Shown: positions 53,763 through 62,446, counted from the first letter of the stretch. The stretch is DNA of 64,000 nt from Rhodospirillaceae bacterium (GCA_002724395.1 PBOR01000035.1:21269-85268); one strand, 5' to 3'. The notes: generated by a model from the letters alone, not told the origin. Numbers and translations are program-made.

Positions 53763-54688
53763 TCCTCTACTCCGGCAATTGCTATTTCCGCCCGAACTTC
53801 ATCAAGGATCCTGCTGGCTTCAGAACCTTTTATCCGTTCTATATCATCTTGGTATTTGAGTAATGCACCGACTGTATCGCTTATGATGTTGGAATCTAAC
53901 CCCATGCAATCAAGTTGCGTGAGTGCGTGAGCCCAATCTATAGTTTCGGCGACGCCAGGTACTTTGAAGAGATCATGTTCGCGCAATTTTTGCACGAAGG
54001 ATACGATTTGCGCAGATAGTGTTTCTGGTATGTTAGGCGCTTTCACTGCTAAAATTTCTAGCTCCCTAATTGCATCGGGATAGTCGACCCAATGATAGAA
54101 ACAGCGCCGTTTGAGCGCATCATGAATCTCCCGTGTTCTATTCGATGTGATAATAACAATAGGGGGGCTCGCTGCTTTGATTGTTCCAAGCTCGGGAATA
54201 GTAATTTGAAAATCCGAAAGTATTTCGAGTAAATAGGCCTCAAAAGGTTCGTCGGTTCTATCTAGTTCGTCGATAAGAAGGACCGGCGCGGTGCTATTAT
54301 CTCCAGTTCTTATAGCTTGCAGAAGCGGACGCTCTATCAAAAATCTTTCATCGAATATATCATCGGCCAATTTTTCCCGGTCGCTGCTGCCTGAAGCTTC
54401 TTGCAACCGTATTTCTAACATTTGGCGAGCGTAATTCCATTCATAAACTGCCGTGGCGGCATCGAGCCCCTCATAACATTGCAACCGAATTAATGGTCGC
54501 TTCAGGCTTTCGGAAAGAACGCGTGCAATTTCGGTTTTACCAACACCAGCCTCGCCTTCAAGAAATAGTGGTTTTTGGAGCGAAAGGGCTAAATAAAGTG
54601 CGGTAGCAAGACTACGATCCGCTACATAATCATTCTCTGCTAATAGCGTGAGTGTGCTGTCGATATCATTTGGTATTTTTGCCATCAC
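53759..54688 (-). CDS. CoxD-like MoxR family AAA+ ATPase
   Basis: A 309-residue MoxR-type ATPase. Walker A is LFLEGEAGVGKTEIARVL near residue 45, Walker B is LLIDELDRTDEPF near residue 130, and TSNRTREIHDALKRRCFYHW gives sensor 1 and the arginine finger. CoxD-type ATPases remodel Mo-hydroxylase intermediates during copper/sulfur insertion in CO dehydrogenase, with CoxE as partner. A second ATG follows the first (MMAKIP), so the start could be one codon later. Upstream is the decayed ydbL. Confidence 0.9.
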   Translation of the reverse strand: MMAKIPNDIDSTLTLLAENDYVADRSLATALYLALSLQKPLFLEGEAGVGKTEIARVLSESLKRPLIRLQCYEGLDAATAVYEWNYARQMLEIRLQEASGSSDREKLADDIFDERFLIERPLLQAIRTGDNSTAPVLLIDELDRTDEPFEAYLLEILSDFQITIPELGTIKAASPPIVIITSNRTREIHDALKRRCFYHWVDYPDAIRELEILAVKAPNIPETLSAQIVSFVQKLREHDLFKVPGVAETIDWAHALTQLDCMGLDSNIISDTVGALLKYQDDIERIKGSEASRILDEVRAEIAIAGVEE

Positions 54689-54782
54689 TTTGCACCGGTC
54701 GCGCCTTTGCGCGCGCTTTCAATGGGTAGAAATAAGTATTTCGGGATTTATAAGGCAATCGACCTATTTTCGCACCAACTGA

Positions 54783-55090
54783 TCAGATTTGAGAAAAAAA
54801 CCAAGTACCCGATGGTGCATTCTTATAAATTTGTTTAGCGTAAATATGGCCGATCGATGTTGGATCAATTCCCTCATAGGTAGCGCGTTTTTTTATAGAT
54901 GGCTATTCGTTGGGCAATAACCGCTCTATAGTTTTTTGCGTCGCGCCTGAAGCGCCGGCACGCGCGATGGCAATGCCATCATATCTTTAACCGGCTTTTA
55001 TGGCTGCATGCGCATCGACAAGAAGACGCGACTGAGCCGTACTTGGCGAGATCGATTAAAAAAGACTTACTAAAACAATAGTCGTGACAT
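54783..55090 (-). pseudogene. ydbL: ydbL (DUF1318) pseudogene
   Basis: Remnant read from the gap below ynbE. In order down the minus strand it shows a signal-peptide-like IVLVSLF, then a stop; STAQSRLLVDAHAAIKAG, then another stop; RYDGIAIARAGASGATQKTIER; after a frame change IAQRIAIYKK; and after a second change in a run of seven A, RATYEGIDPTSIGHIYAK followed by QIYKNAPSGTWFF. The order, spacing and the GTWF ending match DUF1318 proteins. At least two stops and two frameshifts make it non-functional as read. ydbL normally follows ydbH-ynbE, which is exactly its place here. The family call is from motif memory. Confidence 0.7.
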
Positions 55091-55112
55091 CGAGCAATCC
55101 GTAAACGGATAA

Positions 55113-55307
55113 TTAAAAAAATTGCTTTTTCTTGACATCTTGCCTTGCTTTTTCCTCCGCGCGCAATCGCCTGTCGGCCTCCAGCTTGATGTTAAGATTA
55201 ATAATGATGGGCTCTTTCGGTGCTGCAACCTTCACAGTTGGTTGGCAGCCTCCAGAACTACTCGCAATCAAGACAACGCAACGTGAAATACAATTATTAA
55301 TAGGCAC
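55113..55307 (-). CDS. ynbE: YnbE-like lipoprotein
   Basis: A 64-residue protein of the YnbE family. The mature part, QPTVKVAAPKEPIIINLNIK, matches the E. coli protein's CTPRIEVAAPKEPITINMNVK pattern; length also fits. The start is GTG at 55307. The predicted lipobox, SGGC before the Gln, is less typical than usual, and the signal sequence is only weakly hydrophobic, so an export defect is possible. In E. coli YnbE joins YdbH end-to-end to form a bridge between membranes for phospholipid transport. It lies 78 bp downstream of ydbH. Confidence 0.75.
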   Translation of the reverse strand: MPINNCISRCVVLIASSSGGCQPTVKVAAPKEPIIINLNIKLEADRRLRAEEKARQDVKKKQFF

Positions 55308-55385
55308 TACAAAAGCCTTTTAGCCCCAAGTGGGACCAATCGCGAGGTGCGCAATTCAAAGCATTCTATCTGCGGATTGGGAGCG

Positions 55386-57884
55386 CTAGCGAAGCCTTGT
55401 ATCCGTTTGTCGATTACGCGGGTTAAGTCTGTAAATTTCTTCAAGCCATGAGAGCAGACTTTTGGCGGTTTCAAGGCCTTGTATCGTAAATTTTGCAAGG
55501 TCATTGAAATTGCTTTCCAAATTGACTGTAAAAATCAATGGATGATCCGTGTAAACTTTGGGGTTGGAGCCATTAATGCTTAGTTTAACAGCCCCATTTC
55601 CCTCTCTGGTTTTTTCTAAACCTATTCTCATCGTTTTATAATGGAAGTCAGAAAGTATCTTCAAAGTCGTAGCGATCGAATCGCCCTTTTTTTTGAGAGA
55701 TTTGGTGAGTGGGTCACCATCAAAGCGAATTACTCCAGGCCCCTCTGCTGTAAGCTTGCCGACTTTCACAATAACCTTTTTCCCCTTCACTTGAATGGGG
55801 ATAATGCCACTTAAACGGCCTTTACCACTTAATCCTTTAATACCAATTAGGCGAAAGATCTCGGTAACATCGACCTTATTAACGGCGAGTAAAAATGATT
55901 CTATTTCCGCATTTGGATGAAATAGAACGGTGTTGGTTGATAATGTCCCACCGGCAAATTGAGCAATTAACGGCGTCAAGGCTAAGGAGCCATCTGGGTT
56001 CAGGCGCCAATTAATTTCCAGGGGAAATGCCTTAAGGTCTCCGACGCTTAGGAGGGCAGTTAATTTTTGGATCTTATTTGTTGCTGGAGGAGAAATGGAG
56101 GTAAGCGCGAGCGTCCCGGTTATCTTTGAGATTTTTGCGGCTTCCGCTTTTGTACTAACTTCATTAAATCGCACCTGCAAATGGCCTTGAGAAGCAGCGC
56201 CGGCACTCCAATGGGCTCCGCCACTTACGGCTATCTTCCCCTGCACCGATTTTAATTTTGTAGCGAGCAATGGGGATACTTTTTTAATATTATCCCCCTG
56301 ATGTCCAAAATTAAGTTGTCCAAACGTGTATTCAAAGTTTCCTTGGAAGGACCGAAAATCGTTATAAAATTTTGCATTAAAATTAAGGCCTGTATTAGGC
56401 GCTGTTGCCTGAATAGTTCCTTTTAATAAGCCGTCTTTACTGGAGGCTTTTCCGTTTACTGATAGGGGGACTAAAACCGGCGTTAGGTCTGTTTGTTTTA
56501 GTTTGCCAACCGATAAATCAAAGGTAGTTTTGCCATTTTGAATGGCTGCGTTTAGCTCAATATTGCTTGCTTTTAGAGCGTAAGTGGGAACGCGAATGTC
56601 ATAGACGGATATTTTTATAGCGTGGCGCCCCTCACCATCGCTTTTGGCTATAATTTTGTCCAAATCCCAATTTGTTCGAACAGTAGCGCGGTGTGTGGGG
56701 ATGGATAAAAATAGCGGCAATGGCTGTAACTTAAGAAGGTAATCTATAGTGCCATCTTTATATTTATAACTAATATAGTTCTTCAGGCTATGGAGACCTA
56801 CCTCAATTTGATCTCTCAAAAAAACATCACCGAAGTATACTGGCAAGTCGATTGCGAGATTACCTTTTTCCATCCGAATCGTTGCCTTATTTTTGTCAGT
56901 TCTAACAACACCCTCTAAATTTAGTTTTATACTCTGATAGGTGAAAATATTAGCAGTCCGTCCGGTAGCGTAGGAATATAGCCTAAAGCGTGCGCGTGCG
57001 GACTCAGGTGTAGCTCGGACATTTGTTAGGTCTAATGATAGTTTGTCAGACCCAGCCGTTCCCTCGGGAAACCCCAAGATATTAGCGAGTTGCCGGGCCC
57101 GTAATTTGATCGAAATCGCGCCTTCTAATGCTTTATTTTTATCATCATTACCTACGAGGGCACCAATTCCCTCGAATTTTCCTTTAGCCTGAATACTTAA
57201 CCATCCTGATGCTTGATGATCTAGCCCGATTATTTTGGTTAACTCTTTTATATAGATGAGGCTATCGACAGAGATGCTAGTCGCCCAGCTTTTATGCTTT
57301 AGATTTGTTTCTGAATTGATTTGAAGCTGCGTCAGATCAACTTGAATAATGAGTTGGCTTTTTGCGATCCCGCCAACTGTCTCTGTTTTAAACCGGGCTG
57401 ATTGAATAGGCTGGTCTTTCACCTTAACTTTTGTCATGGTCATCTTTAACGTGGATCCGTCTAGCGGATTTTCCCGGTTTGCATTGGCATCACCAATAGT
57501 GCGACCGATAACGAGTAGCGCTTTGCCACTGGGTGGCGTGTAGGTAGTGTTATTGATTTCGAAGGAATCTATCCTACCTCTCTGCAAACCCTGAATAGAG
57601 TAGCGGGCAGCGACACGATCAATGTTGATATCGCCATTGTGATAGAGGTGAAGGTTCTGGATCGTTAAACCATCCGTATCTGATTTTGAAACGGTTAGAT
57701 CTTTAACCTCGATACCTCTGCTTTCGAAGAAGTTAATTATGGCGACTTCTGCAACGGAAGCGCGATTATCCCATAGGAGGAAGCCTACGACAGCGAAAAT
57801 GGTCGTTACGGTTGTGATAATAATGAGAAGCCTGCGCCCAAGACGTTTTGGGGTGGGTGGTGTTTCGTCTAACTCACTATCCAT
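55386..57884 (-). CDS. ydbH: YdbH-like AsmA-superfamily protein
   Basis: An 832-residue protein with one N-terminal membrane span (LLIIITTVTTIFAVVGFLLW, residues 19-38) and a long periplasmic beta-rich part, as in AsmA-like lipid-transfer bridges. Late features fit the YdbH family: GLSGKGRLSGIIPIQVKGKK near residue 685, and FHYKTMRIGLEKTREGNGAVKLSINGSNP near 755 (cited in part), the C-terminal region that joins YnbE. It transports phospholipid to the outer membrane in E. coli, redundantly with TamB and YhdP. It breaks up the cox-like run, lying between the CoxM-like and CoxD-like genes. Confidence 0.8.
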   Translation of the reverse strand: MDSELDETPPTPKRLGRRLLIIITTVTTIFAVVGFLLWDNRASVAEVAIINFFESRGIEVKDLTVSKSDTDGLTIQNLHLYHNGDINIDRVAARYSIQGLQRGRIDSFEINNTTYTPPSGKALLVIGRTIGDANANRENPLDGSTLKMTMTKVKVKDQPIQSARFKTETVGGIAKSQLIIQVDLTQLQINSETNLKHKSWATSISVDSLIYIKELTKIIGLDHQASGWLSIQAKGKFEGIGALVGNDDKNKALEGAISIKLRARQLANILGFPEGTAGSDKLSLDLTNVRATPESARARFRLYSYATGRTANIFTYQSIKLNLEGVVRTDKNKATIRMEKGNLAIDLPVYFGDVFLRDQIEVGLHSLKNYISYKYKDGTIDYLLKLQPLPLFLSIPTHRATVRTNWDLDKIIAKSDGEGRHAIKISVYDIRVPTYALKASNIELNAAIQNGKTTFDLSVGKLKQTDLTPVLVPLSVNGKASSKDGLLKGTIQATAPNTGLNFNAKFYNDFRSFQGNFEYTFGQLNFGHQGDNIKKVSPLLATKLKSVQGKIAVSGGAHWSAGAASQGHLQVRFNEVSTKAEAAKISKITGTLALTSISPPATNKIQKLTALLSVGDLKAFPLEINWRLNPDGSLALTPLIAQFAGGTLSTNTVLFHPNAEIESFLLAVNKVDVTEIFRLIGIKGLSGKGRLSGIIPIQVKGKKVIVKVGKLTAEGPGVIRFDGDPLTKSLKKKGDSIATTLKILSDFHYKTMRIGLEKTREGNGAVKLSINGSNPKVYTDHPLIFTVNLESNFNDLAKFTIQGLETAKSLLSWLEEIYRLNPRNRQTDTRLR

Positions 57885-57952
57885 AAGTTATTTTAGGTAA
57901 AATGGCCGCTCCAGGCGAGCATCTAATATGCTCACACGACACCAAAAAGTAG

Positions 57953-58750
57953 TTAGCTTGCGGCTTCCACCGCACGCTTAGCCATAATGCTGATCAAGTG
58001 GGCACGATATTCCGCACTCGCATGGATATCCGACATAAGCTCAGCATCAGATACAGTAATATCGGCAATAGCATCAGATGCAAAATTTGCATCTAGCGCC
58101 TCTTCCATTGCAGTCACACGAAAAACACCGTCATCGCCTGCGCCGGTAACTGCAACACGAACGCCATCGGCTGTCTCAGCAACCATGACGCCAACCATTG
58201 CGTATCGGGAGGCGGGATTTGGAAATTTCATGTAAGCAGCGCGTTTAGGTTTAGGAAATTCTATCGATGTGATTATTTCGTCTTCCTCGAGTACTGTTTC
58301 AAAAAGTCCCGTGAAAAACTCATCCGCCGTACTCTTTCGTTTTGACGTAACGATTGTTGCCCCAAGGCCGAGCGCACCAGCTGGATAGTCAGCAGCCGGA
58401 TCATTATTAGCTATCGATCCCCCGATAGTCCCTCGATGGCGAACTTGTGAGTCGCCAATATGGCTCGCCAGAGAGGCTAGGGCAGGGATAGATTCGGCAA
58501 CGTCGGCGGATGCGGAAACATCACAATGGCGCGTCATTGATCCAATGATTATCGTATCACCATCTACCGAGATTCCTGCAAGTTCGCTTAATTCAGCAAG
58601 ATCAACCAAATCAGACGGCTGCGCTAGGCGTTGTTTCAGTGTTGGAATAAGGGTCATGCCTCCAGCGACGAGTTTTCCATCCTCGGCAGAGCTCAATGTT
58701 GTTGCGGCCTCGTCCAGTTTTTTTGGGCGGTGATAATTGAAATCATACAT
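57953..58750 (-). CDS. CoxM-like FAD-binding subunit
   Basis: A 265-residue medium subunit of the CO dehydrogenase/xanthine dehydrogenase family. MYDFNYHRPKKLDEA at the start is the CoxM-type N-terminus. The FAD motifs are LVAGGMTLIPTLKQR near residue 31 and VRHRGTIGGSIANNDPAADYP near residue 105. The C-terminal flavin domain is complete, ending with DIHASAEYRAHLISIMAKRA. It follows the CoxS-like gene by 69 bp. No large subunit follows; the next gene is ydbH. Confidence 0.93.
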   Translation of the reverse strand: MYDFNYHRPKKLDEAATTLSSAEDGKLVAGGMTLIPTLKQRLAQPSDLVDLAELSELAGISVDGDTIIIGSMTRHCDVSASADVAESIPALASLASHIGDSQVRHRGTIGGSIANNDPAADYPAGALGLGATIVTSKRKSTADEFFTGLFETVLEEDEIITSIEFPKPKRAAYMKFPNPASRYAMVGVMVAETADGVRVAVTGAGDDGVFRVTAMEEALDANFASDAIADITVSDAELMSDIHASAEYRAHLISIMAKRAVEAAS

Positions 58751-58819
58751 TTGACCAAAATTCCTTAAATCGATCTTATTCGAAGGTTTCCCGTGAGTCT
58801 TAAACCATCTGGTGGCTGG

Positions 58820-59287
58820 TCAGCCACTCATTGATTTTGCACCTGCAGCAATCGCTTTAACAATATTGTGATAACCGGTGCAGCGACAAATATTGCCTTC
58901 CAGCCATTCCCGAATTTCTGTTTCCGAAGGGTTAGCGTTTTCATTAACTAAATCGACAGCGCTCATCACCATGCCTGGCGTGCAAAACCCGCATTGAAGA
59001 CCGTGATGTTCACGAAAGGCGGCCTGCATGGGATGGAGCTTGTCGCCATTAGCCAGACCTTCAATAGAGGTGACGTCGGTACCTTCTGCTTGTACAGCCA
59101 GCATAGTACAACTTTTTACCGATGTACCGTTTACGTGGACAACACAACACCCACACTGGCTTGTATCACATCCTACGTGTGTGCCGGTGAGGCCAAGATG
59201 GTCTCGTAAATACTCAACGAGTAAAGTGCGATTTTCCACTTCGGCACTGACTGACTCGCCGTTTACCTTCATTGAAACTGTTGGCAT
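58820..59287 (-). CDS. CoxS-like [2Fe-2S] subunit
   Basis: A 155-residue small subunit with two [2Fe-2S] clusters. The first has [20 protein letters not shown] and the cysteine of [10 protein letters not shown]. The second has [13 protein letters not shown] and [12 protein letters not shown]. CoxS-type features include [12 protein letters not shown] rather than the GVCGACSV seen in the other hydroxylase at 35453-35944, placing this set closer to the CO-dehydrogenase branch. It is downstream of coxG and the 43-residue peptide. Confidence 0.94.
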   Translation of the reverse strand: MPTVSMKVNGESVSAEVENRTLLVEYLRDHLGLTGTHVGCDTSQCGCCVVHVNGTSVKSCTMLAVQAEGTDVTSIEGLANGDKLHPMQAAFREHHGLQCGFCTPGMVMSAVDLVNENANPSETEIREWLEGNICRCTGYHNIVKAIAAGAKSMSG

Positions 59288-59369
59288 ATTCTCCCCCTAA
59301 TAGAGGCCATTACTTTGTAAGAGTTTGGCGTTGAGAAGCCCTCGGGTCAAGCCTTACCTCCGTAGATTG

Positions 59370-59501
59370 TTATTTAATCGAAAATGCCAGGGTTATGATG
59401 AGGGTAATGGATATCACAAGCCCGACCCATATTGCTGGGTGGAGGCCTTTACCCGTATCTTTAGGTACATCGCCTTTTTGGTTTTGTTCCGCGCAACCCA
59501 T
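59370..59501 (-). CDS. 43-residue single-span membrane peptide coupled to coxG
   Basis: A short gene read from the gap after coxG. Its ATG (59501-59499) shares one base with the TAA stop of coxG. The product starts MGCAEQNQKGDVPKDTGKG, a soluble polar part with a Cys at position 3, followed by HPAIWVGLVISITLIITLAF, a single membrane span, and ends SIK. It matches no family I know. In carboxydotrophs CoxG has its own C-terminal membrane anchor; here CoxG has none, so this peptide may replace that anchor as a separate chain. That is inference. Confidence 0.6.
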   Translation of the reverse strand: MGCAEQNQKGDVPKDTGKGLHPAIWVGLVISITLIITLAFSIK

Positions 59502-59953
59502 TAACTGGTACTATCGTCGCCAACTATTTCCGCGAACTTTTTGAAAAACTCATTGGCCAGTTTTTTCGATGTAGAATCAATTAGTCTGCTACCGATCTGC
59601 GCTAATTTGCCGCCGACTGTTGCTTTGGCCGTATATTTCAGCAAAGTTCCTTCGCCGTCTTCCTCCAGCGAAACTTTCGCTCCACCTTTTGCAAAACCGG
59701 CGGCGCCCCCGGCTCCTTCGCCGGTTATTGTATATCCATTTGGAGGGTTGACATCAGAGAGTGTTACTTTACCCCCGAACTTTGCTTTCACTGGCCCAAC
59801 TTTTGCGGTCACCTTTGCACTTAATTCGGTTTCTGAATGTTTTTCTATCTCATTACAGCCTGGGATGCATTGCTTTAAAATGTTAGGATCGTTTAGTGCT
59901 GCCCAAACTATTTCGCGAGGTGCGGGAATATGAAATTCGCCGGTCATGTCCAT
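59501..59953 (-). CDS. CoxG family SRPBCC-fold protein
   Basis: A 150-residue START/SRPBCC-fold protein. I start it at the ATG at 59953 with an aaggaa ribosome site; an open frame to 60016 has no homology. GEFHIPAPREIVWAALNDP at the N-terminus, CIPGCNEIEKHSETELSAKV, and GEGAGGAAGFAKGGAKVSLE are the CoxG signature. CoxG helps tie CO dehydrogenase to the membrane and in mycobacteria carries menaquinone to it. The family's usual C-terminal extension with a membrane helix is missing here. First gene of the minus-strand cox-like operon. Confidence 0.92.
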   Translation of the reverse strand: MDMTGEFHIPAPREIVWAALNDPNILKQCIPGCNEIEKHSETELSAKVTAKVGPVKAKFGGKVTLSDVNPPNGYTITGEGAGGAAGFAKGGAKVSLEEDGEGTLLKYTAKATVGGKLAQIGSRLIDSTSKKLANEFFKKFAEIVGDDSTS

Positions 59954-60107
59954 GGGAGGTTCCTTCTTTCTTCGTCGGGCGAGAAAATAGTGCACCGCGG
60001 CGTGACGCGCAAACAACAGTTGCAGTTATTTTTGATGAGGAAACATCTGGTGGGATAATGCAACGAAGTATGGGTTTCTATAATTGTGCGGTTCATGAGG
60101 TATAAGT

Positions 60108-60629
60108 ATGAGTTCATGTGCGGTTGAATCGACGATTGATGTCGCGGTTTGGTTTCTTGATCGAGCCCGATTGGACGATAAATATTTGCAGGCTCAGAAG
60201 CTACAGCGACTTTTGTATATCGCCTATGGCATTTATGGCGCCAAATATCATGGGCGTAAGTTAATGCCTGCAACGTTCGTTGCCCACGAGCTTGGGCCCA
60301 CAGAACCTAATATATTTAGGTTGTTTGAAGTCGGACGACCAAACCTTGAAGAAGTAAGATTGCCAGCGGCAGTGGAAAACTATTTGGAAGATATTTGGCG
60401 GCGATTCAATTCTCATCCCATTGAAAGGCTTACACAGATGGTTACCCAGAAAGGCCCTTATCAGGATGCTTTGGAGAAAGGTGAATTTGAAGAATTGGAT
60501 TTCGGTAAGATTGTTGCGGGATTTCAAGAAAAGGATTCTAAGCCAAAGGAAACAATTAGAACGGCAGATGGGAGGACAGTACAAAAATGGATGCCTCAAA
60601 AGACGAAATGGCGCCCAGCGAATTCTTAA
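60108..60629 (+). CDS. Panacea domain (DUF4065) protein
   Basis: A 173-residue protein with a Panacea-type domain: LQAQKLQRLLYIAYGIYGAKYHGRKLMPATFVAHELGPTEPNIF (cited in part) shows the QKLQKLLY helix, the G-x-x-L hinge and the GPT/GPV motif, all near residues 25-65. Panacea domains are found in antitoxins and in the SocA proteolysis adaptor. A toxin partner is not evident: the next gene downstream is the antiporter operon. The basic C-terminus (RTVQKWMPQKTKWRPANS) is unusual. The gaggtataagt ribosome site supports the start. Confidence 0.75.
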   Translation: MSSCAVESTIDVAVWFLDRARLDDKYLQAQKLQRLLYIAYGIYGAKYHGRKLMPATFVAHELGPTEPNIFRLFEVGRPNLEEVRLPAAVENYLEDIWRRFNSHPIERLTQMVTQKGPYQDALEKGEFEELDFGKIVAGFQEKDSKPKETIRTADGRTVQKWMPQKTKWRPANS

Positions 60630-60748
60630 ATTTAAACCGATAAAAAGATTCTGCTGGAATTTGAGTTGGTTTTAACTATTTTCTGGTTGGGTTAGGATAC
60701 GAAGAAGACGGGTCAAATCTTTTAGCGAAGCTGCCGGGGGAGGGCAAT

Positions 60749-61240
60749 TTGCTCCATACAGTTGGATTAGGTGTCGTTCTTTCTTGCTTGTGGCTACTAC
60801 TATCCGGGCTCTACGATAACCTATTGATATTAAGCCTTGGTTTGGTGTCAGTTGTGTTTGTTCTTTATATCGCTCATCGAATGGATGTGATTGATCATGA
60901 GGGACATCCGGTCCATTTGGGATGGCGAGCTATTACCTATTGGCCATGGCTCATTTGGGAAATTGTTAAGGCCAACATTGATGTAGCCAAAATCATTATC
61001 AGCCCCAAAATGGATATCCAACCTCATCTTTTTGAAGTGGATGCAAGCCAATCTTCAGAATTAGGGCACGTAATTTATGCGAATTCTATCACACTTACAC
61101 CAGGCACCGTCACTGTTGACGTAGATGATGGTGTATTGCGTATTCATGCTTTAACGAAAGATGCTGCAGATGGTGTAAAGTCAGGTGAAATGGATAAAAA
61201 AGTAGCTCACCTGGAAAATGGTGATGGGGGGCAAGTCTAG
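60749..61240 (+). CDS. mnhE: Na+/H+ antiporter subunit E (MrpE/MnhE)
   Basis: A 163-residue membrane subunit of the Mrp multisubunit cation/proton antiporter. Two N-terminal helices, then HLGWRAITYWPWLIWEIVKANIDVAKII (cited in part), the family's conserved segment near residue 57, and VIYANSITLTPGTVTVDVDDGVLRIHAL near 110, the typical soluble part. A TTG start with a gggggaggg ribosome site. It opens an E-F-G operon; the GTG start of subunit F overlaps the last base of its stop. Confidence 0.93.
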   Translation: MLHTVGLGVVLSCLWLLLSGLYDNLLILSLGLVSVVFVLYIAHRMDVIDHEGHPVHLGWRAITYWPWLIWEIVKANIDVAKIIISPKMDIQPHLFEVDASQSSELGHVIYANSITLTPGTVTVDVDDGVLRIHALTKDAADGVKSGEMDKKVAHLENGDGGQV

Positions 61241-61527
61241 TGTTTGAGTTTGCCGCGGCGATAACATTGATTAGCATGGCCATTATAATGGCCGGTGCAC
61301 TAAAGGGTCCTACCGTATACGACAGAATTCTTGCGGTTAATACGTTTGGAACGCTCAGCGTAATATTGATTGCGCTTTATGGTTTCTTGGATGGCCGCCC
61401 CGAGTTTCTCGATATTGCCATGGTTTACGCATTAATCAATTTCATTGCGACTATTGCGGTCACAAAATATATCAAATTTTCTCGGCTGGGTCGTGCAGCC
61501 GATGTTGATGAGGCCGAAGACATATGA
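61240..61527 (+). CDS. mnhF: Na+/H+ antiporter subunit F (MrpF/MnhF)
   Basis: A 95-residue three-helix subunit. GPTVYDRILAVNTFGTLSVI near residue 25 and MVYALINFIATIAVTKYIK near residue 62 are the MrpF motifs. GTG start overlapping the upstream stop by one base; its ATGA end overlaps mnhG by 4 bp. Confidence 0.94.
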   Translation: MFEFAAAITLISMAIIMAGALKGPTVYDRILAVNTFGTLSVILIALYGFLDGRPEFLDIAMVYALINFIATIAVTKYIKFSRLGRAADVDEAEDI

Positions 61528-61886
61528 GTGTTTTTGTCGACATTTTAAGTTGGGTTTGTATTGTGTTGGGTGCTGCTTTCACACTTATTGGGTGTCTGGG
61601 ACTTTGGAGATTCCCAGATGTTTTCTCTCGAATGCATGCGGGTGGGGTAGCGGAAACTCTGGGCGTCTTATTTTTGTTTCTGGGAATGGGCATTCAAGCA
61701 TTTGTCATTTTGCCGGAAACTAAAATGGCTCTTTTAGTCGCGGGTAAATTAGCAATGATCGCGATATTTTTACTTTATACAAACCCGACGACCACCCATG
61801 CGCTGGCGCAAGCTGCATTATGGGGAGGAGTTGATCCTGCGACAGGTCAACAAAAGAAAGGGGAGAGCAAGTCATCGAAAACATAA
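61524..61886 (+). CDS. mnhG: Na+/H+ antiporter subunit G (MrpG/MnhG)
   Basis: A 120-residue subunit with three membrane helices. LGAAFTLIGCLGLWRFPDVFSRMHAGG (cited in part) and TLGVLFLFLGMGIQ give the MrpG signature RxPDxxxRxHA. TTTHALAQAALW near residue 92 is also characteristic. The soluble, charged tail (GQQKKGESKSSKT) overlaps the probable start of the next gene. Confidence 0.94.
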   Translation: MSVFVDILSWVCIVLGAAFTLIGCLGLWRFPDVFSRMHAGGVAETLGVLFLFLGMGIQAFVILPETKMALLVAGKLAMIAIFLLYTNPTTTHALAQAALWGGVDPATGQQKKGESKSSKT

Positions 61887-61909
61887 TTTTTTATGCTCTT
61901 CTAACTTTC

Positions 61910-62446
61910 ATGGTTGTCAGTGCGCTAGCATTGGTTTGGTTTCGCAACCTTTTTGCCGTTGTAATGCTCTCTGGCAGCTTTAGCCTGACAGCAGCTGTGC
62001 TTTATGTGGTTATGGATGCGGTCGATGTGGCTTTCACTGAAGCGGCTGTTGGCGCGGGTATTGCCACTGTATTGATGCTAGGCACACTGGCGTTGACAAC
62101 TGACAAGGAAAAGGACGAGCCACATATTTCCTGGCCGCATCTAATCATAGTTATTTTGACGGGATGCGCGCTTATTTATGGCACTTTGGACATGCCGCGC
62201 TATGGAGATCCAAATGCTCCAATTCATAAACACGTTGCGCCTGAATATCTGGAAAAGGGACCTAAGGAAACCGGTATTCCCAATGTAGTTACGGCCGTTT
62301 TGGCAAGCTACCGTGGTTATGACACGCTTGGGGAGGTGACTGTAGTATTCACAGCGGCGGCGGGGGTGTTGGCGCTGATTGGCCGTCGGCGGCGCAAGCG
62401 CAAAGACACAGATGATCTGCCGAGCCGCCCGGGAGATAACTCATGA
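61910..62446 (+). CDS. DUF4040 domain antiporter subunit (MrpA C-terminal-like)
   Basis: A membrane protein of about 178 residues. Helices 1-3 with WFRNLFAVVMLSGSFSLTAAVLYVV and VAFTEAAVGAGIATVLMLGTLALT (cited in part) form a DUF4040 domain, the NuoJ-like portion found at the end of MrpA. A further part, with two helices and a basic tail, resembles MrpB-region or MbhE-like extensions. The ATG at 61910 truncates helix 1. In-frame coding potential (VIENIIFYALLTFM) extends upstream to about 61871 but has no ATG, GTG or TTG. An ATC at 61874 has a ggggag ribosome site 8 bases upstream, so initiation at a rare codon is possible. Confidence 0.88.
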   Translation: MVVSALALVWFRNLFAVVMLSGSFSLTAAVLYVVMDAVDVAFTEAAVGAGIATVLMLGTLALTTDKEKDEPHISWPHLIIVILTGCALIYGTLDMPRYGDPNAPIHKHVAPEYLEKGPKETGIPNVVTAVLASYRGYDTLGEVTVVFTAAAGVLALIGRRRRKRKDTDDLPSRPGDNS

